Shown here one piece after another: positions 1 through 12,315 of a stretch of DNA of 64,000 bases; position 1 is the stretch's first letter; the number at the start of each line of letters is the position of its first letter. A model generated the notes under the pieces. It was not told the origin of the DNA. It saw nothing but the letters and a program-made list of their open reading frames with translations, and did no database searches. A program made the translations under genes and the position numbers. Source of the stretch: Litoditis marina (Eukaryota > Nematoda > Chromadorea > Rhabditida > Rhabditidae); assembly GCA_964036275.1 (NCBI GenBank), contig CAXIWQ010000389.1, forward strand, positions 124,001 to 188,000, written 5' to 3'.

Positions 1-500
1 AGGAAAAGGCTTTACCAGCAATTCAACTGGGTGCTCACTTCGCGGGGGTCGGTGACAGTACTTACAGTCTCGTACAGACCTAGCACTCCACAACAAACAG
101 ATTGTTCTGATTCCCGCTTAACAGGTTTCAGAGTTACTACGCCTCGTTTGCTTCACAAGACGCAGCCAATAAAGTGTCGATCTCTTCGTACAAGAGACTT
201 TGTAGACGACAATACACAGGGAAACAACAACAACAACTTTTGCCTATCCTGATCGTCAGTTATGTTGTATCCTTACCACAAAGGATCAACACTGATAACA
301 CACAACGATATTAACACCAAGGTTTATACCTGTACAAGCAAGGAGACTGGTGAGGCAGACCGGTTTATTCGTAGGCAGCAGATACAATACTCTTGATAGA
401 CGAGAAACGCGACACGTTACTTTACACGTGTGCGCAAATATGCTAAACAGTTAACATGTTACAACAGGAATGAAATAGACTTGTGTGTAACCACACAACA
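1..500. other. Non-satellite flanking sequence
   Basis: This is the only sizeable stretch outside the satellite and the LTR element. I recognise no gene in it. A 73-codon open frame at 31-252 has low-complexity content and no recognisable domain, so it is not called. Visible items are an AATAAA at 168-173, a short AAC run at 223-237, and three small inverted repeats: 181-186/192-197, 263-274/281-291 (imperfect) and 481-487/492-498. The last is a perfect 7-bp stem with a 4-nt loop that ends two bases before the satellite begins. The segment ends in ACA at 500, so it could be the end of another inserted element, such as an LTR, whose other end lies outside the window. That is only a guess. Confidence 0.6.
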
Positions 501-689
501 TCAATTGTTTCATGTTAGTTGTTACTATAAGTGGAAAGATAGTCCAATTAAGTAGTAACAGTGTACTAAAGGTTTTTCATGTATACAAGCTCTGTATCGA
601 AACTCAGAAAGTTCGAATTTTGGCCGCGCTGATATTGAATCGGCCGGATTTCGAAGTTTTCACCGGTCAACCTGAAGATTGTAAATAGG

Positions 690-2880
690 TCAATTGTTTC
701 ATGTTAGTTGTTACTATAAGTGGAAAGATATTCCAATTAAGTAGTAACAGTGTACTAAAGGTTTTTCATGTATACAAGCTCTGTATCGAAACTCAGAAAG
801 TTCGAATTTTGTCCGCGCTGATATTCAATCGGCCGGATTCCGAAGTTTTTACATGTCAATCTGAAGATTGTAAGAAAACCAATTGTTTCATGGTAGTTGT
901 TACCATAAGTGGGAAAATAGTCCAATTGAGTAGTAACAGTGTACTAAAGGTTTTTCATGTATACAAGCTCTGTATCGAAACTCAGAAAGTTCCAAGTTTG
1001 GCCGCGCTGATATTCAATCGGCCGGATTCCGAAGTTTTCACAGGTCAATCTGAAGATTGTAGGAAAACCAATTGTTTCATGGTAGTTGTTACTATAAGTG
1101 GAAAGATAGTCCAATTAAGTGGTAACAGTGTACGGAAGGTTTTTCATGTATACAAGCTCTGTATCGAAACTCAGAAAGTTCGAATTTTGGCCGCGCTGAT
1201 ATTCAATCGGCCGGATTCCGAAGTTTTCACAGGTCAATCTGAAGAATGTAAGAAAACCAATTGTTTCATGGTAGTTGTTTCCATAAGTGGGAAAATAGTC
1301 CAATTGAGTAGTAACAGTGTCCTAAAGGTTTTTCATGTATACAACCTCTGTATCGAAACTCAGAAAGTTCGAATTTTGGCCGCGCTGATATTGAATCTGC
1401 CGGATTTCGAAGTTTTCACCGGTCAACCTGAAGATTGTAAATAGGTCAATTGTTTCATGTTAGTTGTTACTAAAAGTGGAAAGATAGTCCAATTAAGTAG
1501 TAACAGTGTACTAAAGGTTTTTCATGTATACAAGCTCTGTATCGAAACTCAGAAAGTTCGAATTTTGGCCGCGCTGATATTCAATCGGCCGGATTCCGAA
1601 GTTTTCACAGGTCAATCTGAAGATTGTAAGAAAACCAATTGTTTCATGGTAGTTGTTACCATAAGTGGGAAAATAGTCCAATTGAGTAGTAACAGTGTAC
1701 TAAAGGTTTTTCATGTATACAAGCTCTGTATCGAAACTCAGAAAGTTCGAATTTTGGCCGCGCTGATATTGAATCGGCCGGATTTCGAAGTTTTCACCGG
1801 TCAACCTGAAGATTGTAAATAGGTCAATTGTTTCATGTTAGTTGTTACTATAAGTGGAAAGATATTCCAATTAAGTAGTAACAGTGTACTAAAGGTTTTT
1901 CATGTATACAAGCTCTGTATCGAAACTCAGAAAGTTCGAATTTTGTCCGCGCTGATATTCAATCGGCCGGATTCCGAAGTTTTTACATGTCAATCTGAAG
2001 ATTGTAAGAAAACCAATTGTTTCATGGTAGTTGTTACCATAAGTGGGAAAATAGTCCAATTGAGTAGTAACAGTGTACTAAAGGTTTTTCATGTATACAA
2101 GCTCTGTATCGAAACTCAGAAAGTTCCAATTTTGGCCGCGCTGATATTCAATCGGCCGGATTCCGAAGTTTTCACAGGTCAATCTGAAGATTGTAGGAAA
2201 ACCAATTGTTTCATGGTAGTTGTTACTATAAGTGGAAAGATAGTCCAATTAAGTGGTAACAGTGTACGGAAGGTTTTTCATGTATACAAGCTCTGTATCG
2301 AAACTCAGAAAGTTCGAATTTTGGCCGCGCTGATATTCAATCGGCCGGATTCCGAAGTTTTCACAGGTCAATCTGAAGAATGTAAGAAAACCAATTGTTT
2401 CATGGTAGTTGTTTCCATAAGTGGGAAAATAGTCCAATTGAGTAGTAACAGTGTCCTAAAGGTTTTTCATGTATACAACCTCTGTATCGAAACTCAGAAA
2501 GTTCGAATTTTGGCCGCGCTGATATTGAATCTGCCGGATTTCGAAGTTTTCACCGGTCAACCTGAAGATTGTAAATAGGTCAATTGTTTCATGTTAGTTG
2601 TTACTAAAAGTGGAAAGATAGTCCAATTAAGTAGTAACAGTGTACTAAAGGTTTTTCATGTATACAAGCTCTGTATCGAAACTCAGAAAGTTCGAATTTT
2701 GGCCGCGCTGATATTCAATCGGCCGGATTCCGAAGTTTTCACAGGTCAATCTGAAGATTGTAAGAAAACCAATTGTTTCATGGTAGTTGTTACCATAAGT
2801 GGGAAAATAGTCCAATTGAGTAGTAACAGTGTACTAAAGGTTTTTCATGTATACAAGCTCTGTATCGAAACTCAGAAAGT
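690..2880 (+). repeat. 6-monomer (1,134-bp) higher-order repeat, two copies
   Basis: The unit starting at 690 repeats at 1824, exactly 1,134 bp (6 x 189) later. Diagnostic variants reappear in the same order: AAGATATTCC, TTTTGTCCGCG, TTTACATGTCAA, the ACGGAAGG monomer, GAAGAATGTAAG, GAATCTGCCGG, then TTACTAAAAGTGG. I saw one base difference in the translated stretch (AAGTTTGG versus AATTTTGG near 991/2125). The match fades near 2880. Parts of the same unit return at 4281 (first two monomers) and around 5760-6270 (last part), so the unit was also reshuffled. Confidence 0.9.
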
Positions 2881-4847
2881 TCCAATTTTGGCCGCGCTGA
2901 TATTCAATCGGCCGGATTCCGAAGTTTTCACAGGTCAATCTGATGATTGTAAGAAAACCAATTGTTTCATGGTAGTTGTTACTATAAGTGGGGAGATGGT
3001 CCAATTGAGTAGTAACAGTGTACTAAAGGTTTTTCATGTATACAAGCTCTGTATCGAAACTCAGAAAGTTCGAATTTTGGCCGCGCTGATATTGAATCGG
3101 CCAGATTCCGAAGTTTTCACAGGTCAATCTGAAGATTGTAAATAGGTCAATTGTTTCATGTTAGTTGTTACTATAAGTGGGGAGATAGTCCAACTGAGTA
3201 GTAACAGTGTACTAAAGGTTTTTCATGTATACAACCTCTGTATCGAAACTCAGAAAGTTCGAATTTTGGCCGCGCTGATATTCAATCGGCCGGATTCCGA
3301 AGTTTTCACAGGTTAATCTGAAGATTGTAAATAGGTCAATTGTTTCATGTTAGTTGTTACTATAAGTGGAAAGATAGTCCAATTAAGTAGTAACAGTGTA
3401 CTAAAGGTTTTTCATGTATACAAGCTCTGTATCGAAACTCAGAAAGTTCGAATTTTGGCCGCGCTGACATTCAATCGGCCGGATTCCGAAGTTTTCACAG
3501 GTCAATCTGAAGATTGTAAGAAAACCAATTGTTTCATGGTAGTTGTTACCATAAGTGGGAAAATAGTCCAATTGAGTAGTAACAGTGTACTAAAGGTTTT
3601 TCATGTATACAAGCTCTGTATCAAAACTCAGAAAGTTCCAATTTTGGCCGCGCTGATATTCAATCGGCCGGATTCCGAAGTTTTCACAGGTCAATCTGAA
3701 GATTGTAGGAAAACCAATTGTTTCATGGTAGTTGTTACTATAAGTGGAAAGATAGTCCAATTGAGTGGTAACAGTGTACGGAAGGTTTTTCATGTATACA
3801 AGCTCTGTATCGAAACTCAGAAAGTTCGAAATTTGGCCGCGCTGATTATGAATCGGCCGGATTCCGAAGTTTTCACAGGTCAATCTGAAGATTGTAAGAA
3901 AACCAATTGTTTCATGGTAGTTGTTACCATAAGTGGGAAAATAGTCCAATTGAGTAGTAACAGTGTCCTAAAGGTTTTTCATGTATACAACCTCTGTATC
4001 GAAACTCAGAAAGTTCGAATTTTGGCCGCGCTGATATTGAATCGGCCGGATTTCGAAGTTTTCACCGGTCAACCTGAAGATTGTAAATAGGTCAATTGTT
4101 TCATGTTAGTTGTTACTATAAGTGGAAAGATAGTCCAATTAAGTAGTAACAGTGTACTAAAGGTTTTTCATGTATACAAGCTCTGTATCGAAACTCAGAA
4201 AGTTCGAATTTTGGCCGCGCTGATATTGAATCGGCCGGATTTCGAAGTTTTCACCGGTCAACCTGAAGATTGTAAATAGGTCAATTGTTTCATGTTAGTT
4301 GTTACTATAAGTGGAAAGATATTCCAATTAAGTAGTAACAGTGTACTAAAGGTTTTTCATGTATACAAGCTCTGTATCGAAACTCAGAAAGTTCGAATTT
4401 TGTCCGCGCTGATATTCAATCGGCCGGATTCCGAAGTTTTTACATGTCAATCTGAAGATTGTAAGAAAACCAATTGTTTCATGGTAGTTGTTACCATAAG
4501 TGGGAAAATAGTCCAATTGAGTAGTAACAGTGTACTAAAGGTTTTTCATGTATACAAGCTCTGTATCGAAACTCAGAAAGTTCCAATTTTGGCCGCGCTG
4601 ATATTCAATCGGCCGGATTCCGAAGTTTTCACAGGTCAACCTGAAGATTGTAAATAGGTCAATTGTTTCATGTTAGTTGTTACTATAAGTGGAAAGATAG
4701 TCCAATTAAGTAGTAACAGTGTACTAAAGGTTTTTCATGTATACAAGCTCTGTATCGAAACTCAGAAAGTTCGAATTTTGGCCGCGCGGATATTGAATCG
4801 GCCGGATTTCGAAGTTTTCACCGGTCAACCTGAAGATTGTAAATAGG

Positions 4848-5603
4848 TCAATTGTTTCATGTTAGTTGTTACTATGAGTGGAAAGATAGTCCAATTAAGT
4901 AGTAACAGTGTACTAAAGGTTTTTCATGTATACAAGCTCTGTATCGAAACTCAGAAAGTTCGAATTTTGGCCGCGCTGATATTCAATCGGCCGGATTCCG
5001 AAGTTTTCACAGGTCAATCTGAAGATTGTAAGAAAACCAATTGTTTCATGGTAGTTGTTACCATAAGTGGGAAAATAGTCCAATTGAGTAGTAACAGTGT
5101 CCTAAAGGTTTTTCATGTATACAAGCTCTGTATCGAAACTCAGAAAGTTCGAATTTTGGCCGCGCTGATATTGAATCGGCCGGATTTCGAAGTTTTCACC
5201 GGTCAACCTGAAGATTGTAAATAGGTCAATTGTTTCATGTTAGTTGTTACTATGAGTGGAAAGATAGTCCAATTAAGTAGTAACAGTGTACTAAAGGTTT
5301 TTCATGTATACAAGCTCTGTATCGAAACTCAGAAAGTTCGAATTTTGGCCGCGCTGATATTCAATCGGCCGGATTCCGAAGTTTTCACAGGTCAATCTGA
5401 AGATTGTAAGAAAACCAATTGTTTCATGGTAGTTGTTACCATAAGTGGGAAAATAGTCCAATTGAGTAGTAACAGTGTCCTAAAGGTTTTTCATGTATAC
5501 AAGCTCTGTATCGAAACTCAGAAAGTTCGAATTTTGGCCGCGCTGATATTGAATCGGCCGGATTTCGAAGTTTTCACCGGTCAACCTGAAGATTGTAAAT
5601 AGG
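4848..5603 (+). repeat. Dimeric (378-bp) higher-order repeat, two copies
   Basis: Monomer pairs at 4848-5225 and 5226-5603 appear identical. Each has TTACTATGAGTGG in the first monomer, AGTGTCCTAAAGG in the second, and a closing TAAATAGG. A third copy of the first monomer starts at 5604 but is followed by a different partner, so an exchange point lies near 5760. Confidence 0.85.
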
Positions 5604-8600
5604 TCAATTGTTTCATGTTAGTTGTTACTATGAGTGGAAAGATAGTCCAATTAAGTAGTAACAGTGTACTAAAGGTTTTTCATGTATACAAGCTCTGTAT
5701 CGAAACTCAGAAAGTTCGAATTTTGGCCGCGCTGATATTCAATCGGCCGGATTCCGAAGTTTTCACAGGTCAATCTGAAGAATGTAAGAAAACCAATTGT
5801 TTCATGGTAGTTGTTTCCATAAGTGGGAAAATAGTCCAATTGAGTAGTAACAGTGTCCTAAAGGTTTTTCATGTATACAACCTCTGTATCGAAACTCAGA
5901 AAGTTCGAATTTTGGCCGCGCTGATATTGAATCTGCCGGATTTCGAAGTTTTCACCGGTCAACCTGAAGATTGTAAATAGGTCAATTGTTTCATGTTAGT
6001 TGTTACTAAAAGTGGAAAGATAGTTCAATTAAGTAGTAACAGTGTACTAAAGGTTTTTCATGTATACAAGCTCTGTATCGAAACTCAGAAAGTTCGAATT
6101 TTGGCCGCGCTGATATTCAATCGGCCGGATTCCGAAGTTTTCACAGGTCAATCTGAAGATTGTAAGAAAACCAATTGTTTCATGGTAGTTGTTACCATAA
6201 GTGGGAAAATAGTCCAATTGAGTAGTAACAGTGTACTAAAGGTTTTTCATGTATACAAGCTCTGTATCGAAACTCAGAAAGTTCCAATTTTGGCCGCGCT
6301 GATATTCAATCGGCCGGATTCCGAAGTTTTCACAGGTCAATCTGAAGATTGTAGGAAAACCAATTGTTTCATGGTAGTTGTTACTATAAGTGGAAAGATA
6401 GTCCAATTAAGTGGTAACAGTGTACGGAAGGTTTTTCATGTATACAAGCTCTGTATCGAAACTCAGAAAGTTCGAATTTTGGCCGCGCTGATATTGAATC
6501 GGCCGGATTCCGAAGTTTTCACAGGTCAATCTGAAGATTGTAAGAAAACCAATTGTTTCATCGTAGTTGTTACCATAAGTGGGAAAATAGTCCAATTGAG
6601 TAGTAACAGTGTACTAAAGGTTTTTCATGTATACAAGCTCTGTATCGAAACTCAGAAAGTTCCAATTTTGGCCGCGCTGATATTATTCAATCGGCCGGAT
6701 TCCGAAGTTTTCACAGGTCAATCTGAAGATTGTAGGAAAACCAATTGTTTCATGGTAGTTGTTACTATAAGTGGGAAAATAGTCCAATTGAGTAGTAACA
6801 GTGTACTAAAGGTTTTTCATGTATACAACCTCTGTATCGAAACTCAGAAAGTTCGAATTTTGGCCGCGCTGATATTGAATCGGCCGGATTTCGAAGTTTT
6901 CACCGGTCAACCTGAAGATTGTAAATAGGTCAATTGTTTCATGTTAGTTGTTACTATAAGTGGAAAGATAGTACAATTAAGTAGTAACAGTGTACTAAAG
7001 GTTTTTCATGTATACAAGCTCTGTATCGAAACTCAGAAAGTTCGAATTTTGGCCGCGCTGATATTCAATCGGCCGGATTCCGAAGTTTTCACAGGTCAAT
7101 CTGAAGATTGTAAGAAAACCAATTGTTTCATGGTAGTTGTTACTACAAGTGGAAAGATAGTCCAATTAAGTGGTAACAGTGTACGGAAAGTTTTTCATGT
7201 ATACAAGCTCTGTATCGAAACTCAGAAAGTTCGAATTTTGGCCGCGCTGATATTGAATCGGCCGGATTCCGAAGTTTTCACAGGTCAATCTGAAGATTGT
7301 AAGAAAACCAATTGTTTCATGGTAGTTGTTACCATAAGTGGGAAAATAGTCCAATTGAGTAGTAACAGTGTACTAAAGGTTTTTCATGTATACAACCTCT
7401 GTATCGAAACTCAGAAAGTTCGAATTTTGGCCGCGCTGATATTGAATCGGCCGGATTTCGAAGTTTTCACCGGTCAACCTGAAGATTGTAAATAGGTCAA
7501 TTGTTTCATGTTAGTTGTTACTATAAGTGGAAAGATAGTCCAATTAAGTAGTAACAGTGTACTAAAAAATTTTCATGTATACAAGCTCTGTATCGAAACT
7601 CAGAAAGTTCGAATTTTGGCCGCGCTGATATTCAATCGGCCGGATTCCGAAGTTTTCACAGGTCAATCTGAAGATTGTAAGAAAACCAATTGTTTCATGG
7701 TAGTTGTTACCATAAGTGGGAAAATAGTCCAATTGAGTAGTAACAGTGTACTAAAGGTTTTTCATGTATACAAGCTCTGTATCGAAACTCAGAAAGTTCC
7801 AATTTTGGCCGCGCTGATAATTCAATCGGCCGGATTCCGAAGTTTTCACAGGTCAATCTGAAGATTGTAGGAAAACCAATTGTTTCATGGTAGTTGTTAC
7901 TATAAGTGGAAAGATAGTCCAATTAAGTGGTAACAGTGTACGGAAGGTTTTTCATGTATACAAGCTCTGTATCGAAACTCAGAAAGTTCGAATTTTGGCC
8001 GCGCTGATATTGAATCGGCCGGATTCCGAAGTTTTCACAGGTCAATCTGAAGATTGTAAGAAAACCAATTGTTTCATGGTAGTTGTTACCATAAGTGGGA
8101 AAATAGTCCAATTGAGTAGTAACAGTGTCCTAAAGGTTTTTCATGTATACAAGCTCTGTATCGAAACTCAGAAAGTTCGAATTTTGGCCGCGCTGATATT
8201 GAATCGGCCGGATTCCGAAGTTTTCACGGTCAATCTGAAGATTGTAAGAAAACCAATTGTTTCATGGTAGTTGTTACCATAAGTGGGAAAATAGTCCAAT
8301 TGAGTAGTAACAGTGTACTAAAGGTTTTTCATGTATACAACCTCTGTATCGAAACTCAGAAAGTTCGAATTTTGGCCGCGCTGATATTGAATCGGCCGGA
8401 TTTCGAAGTTTTCACCGTCAACCTGAAGATTGTAAATAGGTCAATTGTTTCAGTTAGTTGTTACTATAAGTGGAAAGATAGTCCAATTAAGTAGTAACAG
8501 TGTACTAAAAAATTTTCATGTATACAAGCTCTGTATCGAAACTCAGAAAGTTCGAATTTTGGCCGCGCTGATATTGAATCGGCCGGATTCCGAAGTTTTC

Positions 8601-9329
8601 ACAGGTCAATCTGAAGATTGTAAGAAAACCAATTGTTTCATGGTAGTTGTTACCATAAGTGGGGAAAATAGTCCAATTGAGTAGTAACAGTGTCCTAAAG
8701 GTTTTTCATGTATACAAGCTCTGTATCGAAACTCAGAAAGTTCGAATTTTGGCCGCGCTGATATTGAATCGGCCGGATTCCGAAGTTTTCACAGGTCAAT
8801 CTGAAGATTGTAAGAAAACCAATTGTTTCATGGTAGTTGTTACCATAAGTGGGAAAATAGTCCAATTGAGTAGTAACAGTGTACTAAAGGTTTTTCATGT
8901 ATACAAGCTCTGTATCGAAACTCAGAAAGTTCCAATTTTGCCGCGCTGATAATTCAATCGGCCGGATTCGAAGTTTTCACAGGTCAATCTGAAGATTGTA
9001 GGAAAACCAATTGTTTCATGGTAGTTGTTACTATAAGTGGAAAGATAGTCCAATTAAGTGGTAACAGTGTACGGAAGGTTTTTCATGTATACAAGCTCTG
9101 TATCGAAACTCAGAAAGTTCGAATTTTGGCCGCACTGATATTGAATCGGCCGGATTCCGAAGTTTTCACAGGTCAATCTGAAGATTGTAAGAAAACCAAT
9201 TGTTTCATGGTAGTTGTTACCATAAGTGGGAAAATAGTCCAATTGAGTAGTAACAGCGTACTAAAGGTTTTCATGTTTACAAGCTCTGTATCGAAACTCA
9301 GAAAGTTCGAATTTTGTCCGCGCTGATAT

Positions 9330-11260
9330 TCAATCGGCCGGATTCCGAAGTTTTCACAGGTCAATCTGAAGATTGTAGGAAAACCAATTGTTTCATGGTA
9401 GTTGTTACTATAAGTGGAAAGATAGTCCAATTAACTGGTAACAGTGTACGGAAGGTTTTTCCATGTATACAAGCTCTGTATCGAAACTCAGAAAGTTCGA
9501 ATTTTGGCCGCGCTGATATTGAATCGGCCGGATTCCGAAGTTTTCACAGGTCAATCTGAATATTGTAAGAAAACCAATTGTTTCATGGTAGTTGTTTCCA
9601 TAAGTGGGAAAATAGTCCAATTGAGTAGTAACAGTGTCCTAAAGGTTTTTCATGTATACAACCTCTGTATCGAAACTCAGAAAGTTCGAATTTTGGCCGC
9701 GCTGATATTGAATCGGCCGGATTTCGAAGTTTTCACCGGTCAACCTGAAGATTGTAAATAGGTCAATTGTTTCATGTTATATGTTACTATAAGTGGAAAG
9801 ATAGTCCAATTAAGTAGTAACAGTGTACTAAAGGTTTTTCATGTATACAAGCTCTGTATCGAACTCAGAAAGTTCGAATTTTGGCCGCGCTGATATTCAA
9901 TCGGCAGGATTCCGAAGTTTTCACAGGTCAATCTGAAGATTGTAAGGAAACCAATTGTTTCATGGTAGTTGTTACCATAAGTGGGAAAATAGTCCAATTG
10001 AGAAGTAACAGTGTACTAAAGGTTTTTCATGTATACAAGCTCTGTATCGAAACTCAGAAAGTTCCAATTTTGGCCGGCGCTGATATTCAATCGGCCGGAT
10101 TCCGAAGTTTTCACAGGTCATCTGAAGATTGTAGGAAAACCAATTGTTTCATGGTAGTTGTTACTATAAGTGGAAAGATAGTCCAATTAACTGGTAACAG
10201 TGTACGGAAGGTTTTTCATGTATACAAGCTCTGTATCGAAACTCAGAAAGTTCGAATTTTGGCCGCGCTGATATTGAATCGGCCGGATTCCGAAGTTTTC
10301 ACAGGTCAATCTGAATATTGTAAGAAAACCAATTGTTTCATGGTAGTTGTTTCCATAAGTGGGAAAATAGTCCAATTGAGTAGTAACAGTGTCCTAAAGG
10401 TTTTTCATGTATACAACCTCTGTATCGAAACTCAGAAAGTTCGAATTTTGGCCGCGCTGATATTGAATCGGCCGGATTTCGAAGTTTTCACCGGTCAACC
10501 TGAAGATTGTAAAAAGGTCAATTGTTTCATGTTATATGTTACTATAAGTGGAAAGATAGTCCAATTAAGTAGTAACAGTGTACTAAAGGTTTTTCATGTA
10601 TACAAGCTCTGTATCGAAACTCAGAAAGTTCGAATTTTGGCCGCGCTGATATTCAATCGGCAGGATTCCGAAGTTTTCACAGGTCAATCTGAAGATTGTA
10701 AGGAAACCAATTGTTTCATGGTAGTTGTTACCATAAGTGGGAAAATAGTCCAATTGAGAAGTAACAGTGTACTAAAGGTTTTTCATGTATACAAGCTCTG
10801 TATCGAAACTCAGAAAGTTCCAATTTTGGCCGCGCTGATATTCAATCGGCCGGATTCCGAAGTTTTCACAGGTCAATCTGAAGATTGTAGGAAAACCAAT
10901 TGTTTCATGGTAGTTGTTACTATAAGTGGAAAGATAGTCCAATTAACTGGTAACAGTGTACGGAAGGTTTTTCATGTATACAAGCTCTGTATCGAAACTC
11001 AGAAAGTTCGAATTTTGGCCGCGCTGATATTGAATCGGCCGGATTCCGAAGTTTTCACAGGTCAATCTGAATATTGTAAGAAAACCAATTGTTTCATGGT
11101 AGTTGTTTTCATAAGTGGGAAAATAGTCCAATTGAGTAGTAACAGTGTCCCTAAAGGTTTTTTCATGTATACAACCTCTGTATCGAAACTCAGAAAGTTC
11201 GAATTTTGGCCGCGCTGATATTGAATCGGCCGGATTTCGAAGTTTTCACCGGTCAACCTG
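9330..11260 (+). repeat. 4-monomer (756-bp) higher-order repeat, about 2.5 copies
   Basis: The marker CAATTAACTGGTAACAG is seen near 9428, 10187 and 10943. CGGCAGGATTCC occurs near 9902 and 10659, and CTGAATATTGTAAG follows each tetramer. Spacing is 756 bp apart from a few single-base insertions and deletions. The first copy carries several such indels; the second is cleaner. Confidence 0.85.
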
Positions 11261-11748
11261 AAGATTGTAAATAGGTCAATTGTTTCATGTTAGTTGTTAC
11301 TATAAGTGAAAATATAGTCCAATTAAGTAGTAACAGTGTACTAAAGGTTTTTCATGTATACAAGCTCTGTATCGAAACTCAGAAAGTTCGAATTTTGGCC
11401 GCGCTGATAATCAATCGGCCGGATTCCGAAGTTTTCACAGGTCAATCTGAAGATTGTAAGAAAACCAATTGTTTCATGGTAGTTGTTACTATAAGTGGGG
11501 AGATAGTCCAATTGAGTAGTAACAGTGTACTAAAGGTTTTTCATGTATACAAGCTCTGTATCGAAACTCAGAAAGTTCCAATTTTGGCCGCGCTGATATC
11601 AATCGGCCGGATTCCGAAGTTTCACAGGTCAATCTGAAGATTGGTAAGGAAACCAATTGTTTCATAATAGTTGTTAAAATTAATGGGAAGATAGTCCAAT
11701 TAAGTGGTAACAGTGTACGGAAGGTTTTTCATGTACTCAGAAAGTTCG

Positions 11749-11827
11749 AATTTTGGCCGCGCTGATATTCAATCAAAACTTCGGAATCCGCCGATTGAAT
11801 ATCAGCGCGGCCAAAATTGGAACTTTC
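11749..11827. repeat. Left strand-switch junction with short-spacer palindrome
   Basis: Plus-oriented satellite ends at 11774 and minus-oriented satellite begins at 11775. Arms at 11749-11774 and 11793-11818 are reverse complements, separated by an 18-bp spacer (11775-11792). The symmetry continues outward, interrupted by the LTR element at 11828. The plus arm has a 19-bp deletion at 11735/11736 that the minus arm (resuming at 14109) lacks. The two sides are therefore not exact mirrors, which argues against a simple fold-back read artefact. Confidence 0.9.
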
Positions 11828-12208
11828 TGTTCGAAGGCCAGTGGGGAGACCGTTCTATTATCATGTTAGACTATTGCCACGCGGAACTCTATTTTAATAA
11901 ACCCTTGTATCTCTATAGTTTCACCTGAGTCAATACACAGTATAACACGAGTTTCGGTAACAACAGGGACAAGCCCAGAGTAGTAAAACCAGTACACAAG
12001 TATATTATATGATTCATCTATGGAGGCCAAACATAATACATAACAACAAAAGGAGTGCCTTTGAGAGCGCTCCGTAACAACCATATACGAGTAACAAAAA
12101 CATAAGAAGTGAAGATCAGTCGAGGCGTCGAGATTCGGATACACGTCACGTGTGACGTGTATATTCAAAGTAGGCCGGCCGACGAGAAGCATCGCGTGCG
12201 TCAGCACA
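11828..12208 (-). repeat. 3' LTR of the retrotransposon
   Basis: 381 bp, almost identical to the 5' LTR, so insertion was recent on the usual LTR-divergence argument. On the minus strand an ATTAAA polyadenylation-type hexamer lies at 11893-11898, about 310 bases into the LTR, a plausible place for the RNA end. The outer boundary is fixed by the target duplication CTTTC at 11823-11827. Confidence 0.93.
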
Positions 12209-12214
12209 CTCCCC
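12209..12214 (-). other. Polypurine tract next to the 3' LTR
   Basis: The minus strand reads GGGGAG immediately before the 3' LTR TG, preceded by GGTT. It is short for a polypurine tract but sits exactly where plus-strand priming is expected. Between it and the end of the gag remnant are about 100 bp without features except an AATAAA on the minus strand at 12276-12281. Confidence 0.6.
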
Positions 12215-12315
12215 AACCGGAAAGAACAAAGGCGAACAGTCGCTGAAACACTAGAGTATGAATGGGATAGGATTTTTTATTGGATAGTCGCTGGATTGTG
12301 TAGAAGGTGGATTTC

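Larger units (their letters stand above)
501..11774 (+). repeat. Satellite array A, 189-bp monomer, plus orientation
   Basis: About 60 head-to-tail monomers. The landmark CAATTGTTTCATG recurs every 189 bp (for example 502, 691, 880). Each monomer reads from that landmark through AGTAACAGTGTACTAAAGG, ATACAAGCTCTGTATCG, TTCGAATTTTGGCCG and CGGCCGGATTTCGAA to GAAGATTGTAAG. Variants fall into recurring classes: GTAACAGTGTACGGAAGG in place of the ACTAAAGG form, TACAACCTC in place of TACAAGCTC, AGTTCCAATTT in place of AGTTCGAATTT, and monomers ending TAAATAGG. The classes recur in fixed order, which reveals higher-order repeats. Orientation is named by the longer open frame and has no functional meaning. 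The last monomers before 11774 are the most degenerate, including a 19-bp deletion at 11735/11736. Confidence 0.97.

Noticed and set aside
31..252. 73-codon frame in the left flank as a gene
   Set aside because: No recognisable domain, an AATAAA and an AAC run lie inside it, and a frame of this length is expected by chance.
501..11774. CENP-B box in the monomer
   Set aside because: No close match to the TTCG....A..CGGG pattern was found; the CGGCCGG and TTCGAA parts have the wrong spacing.
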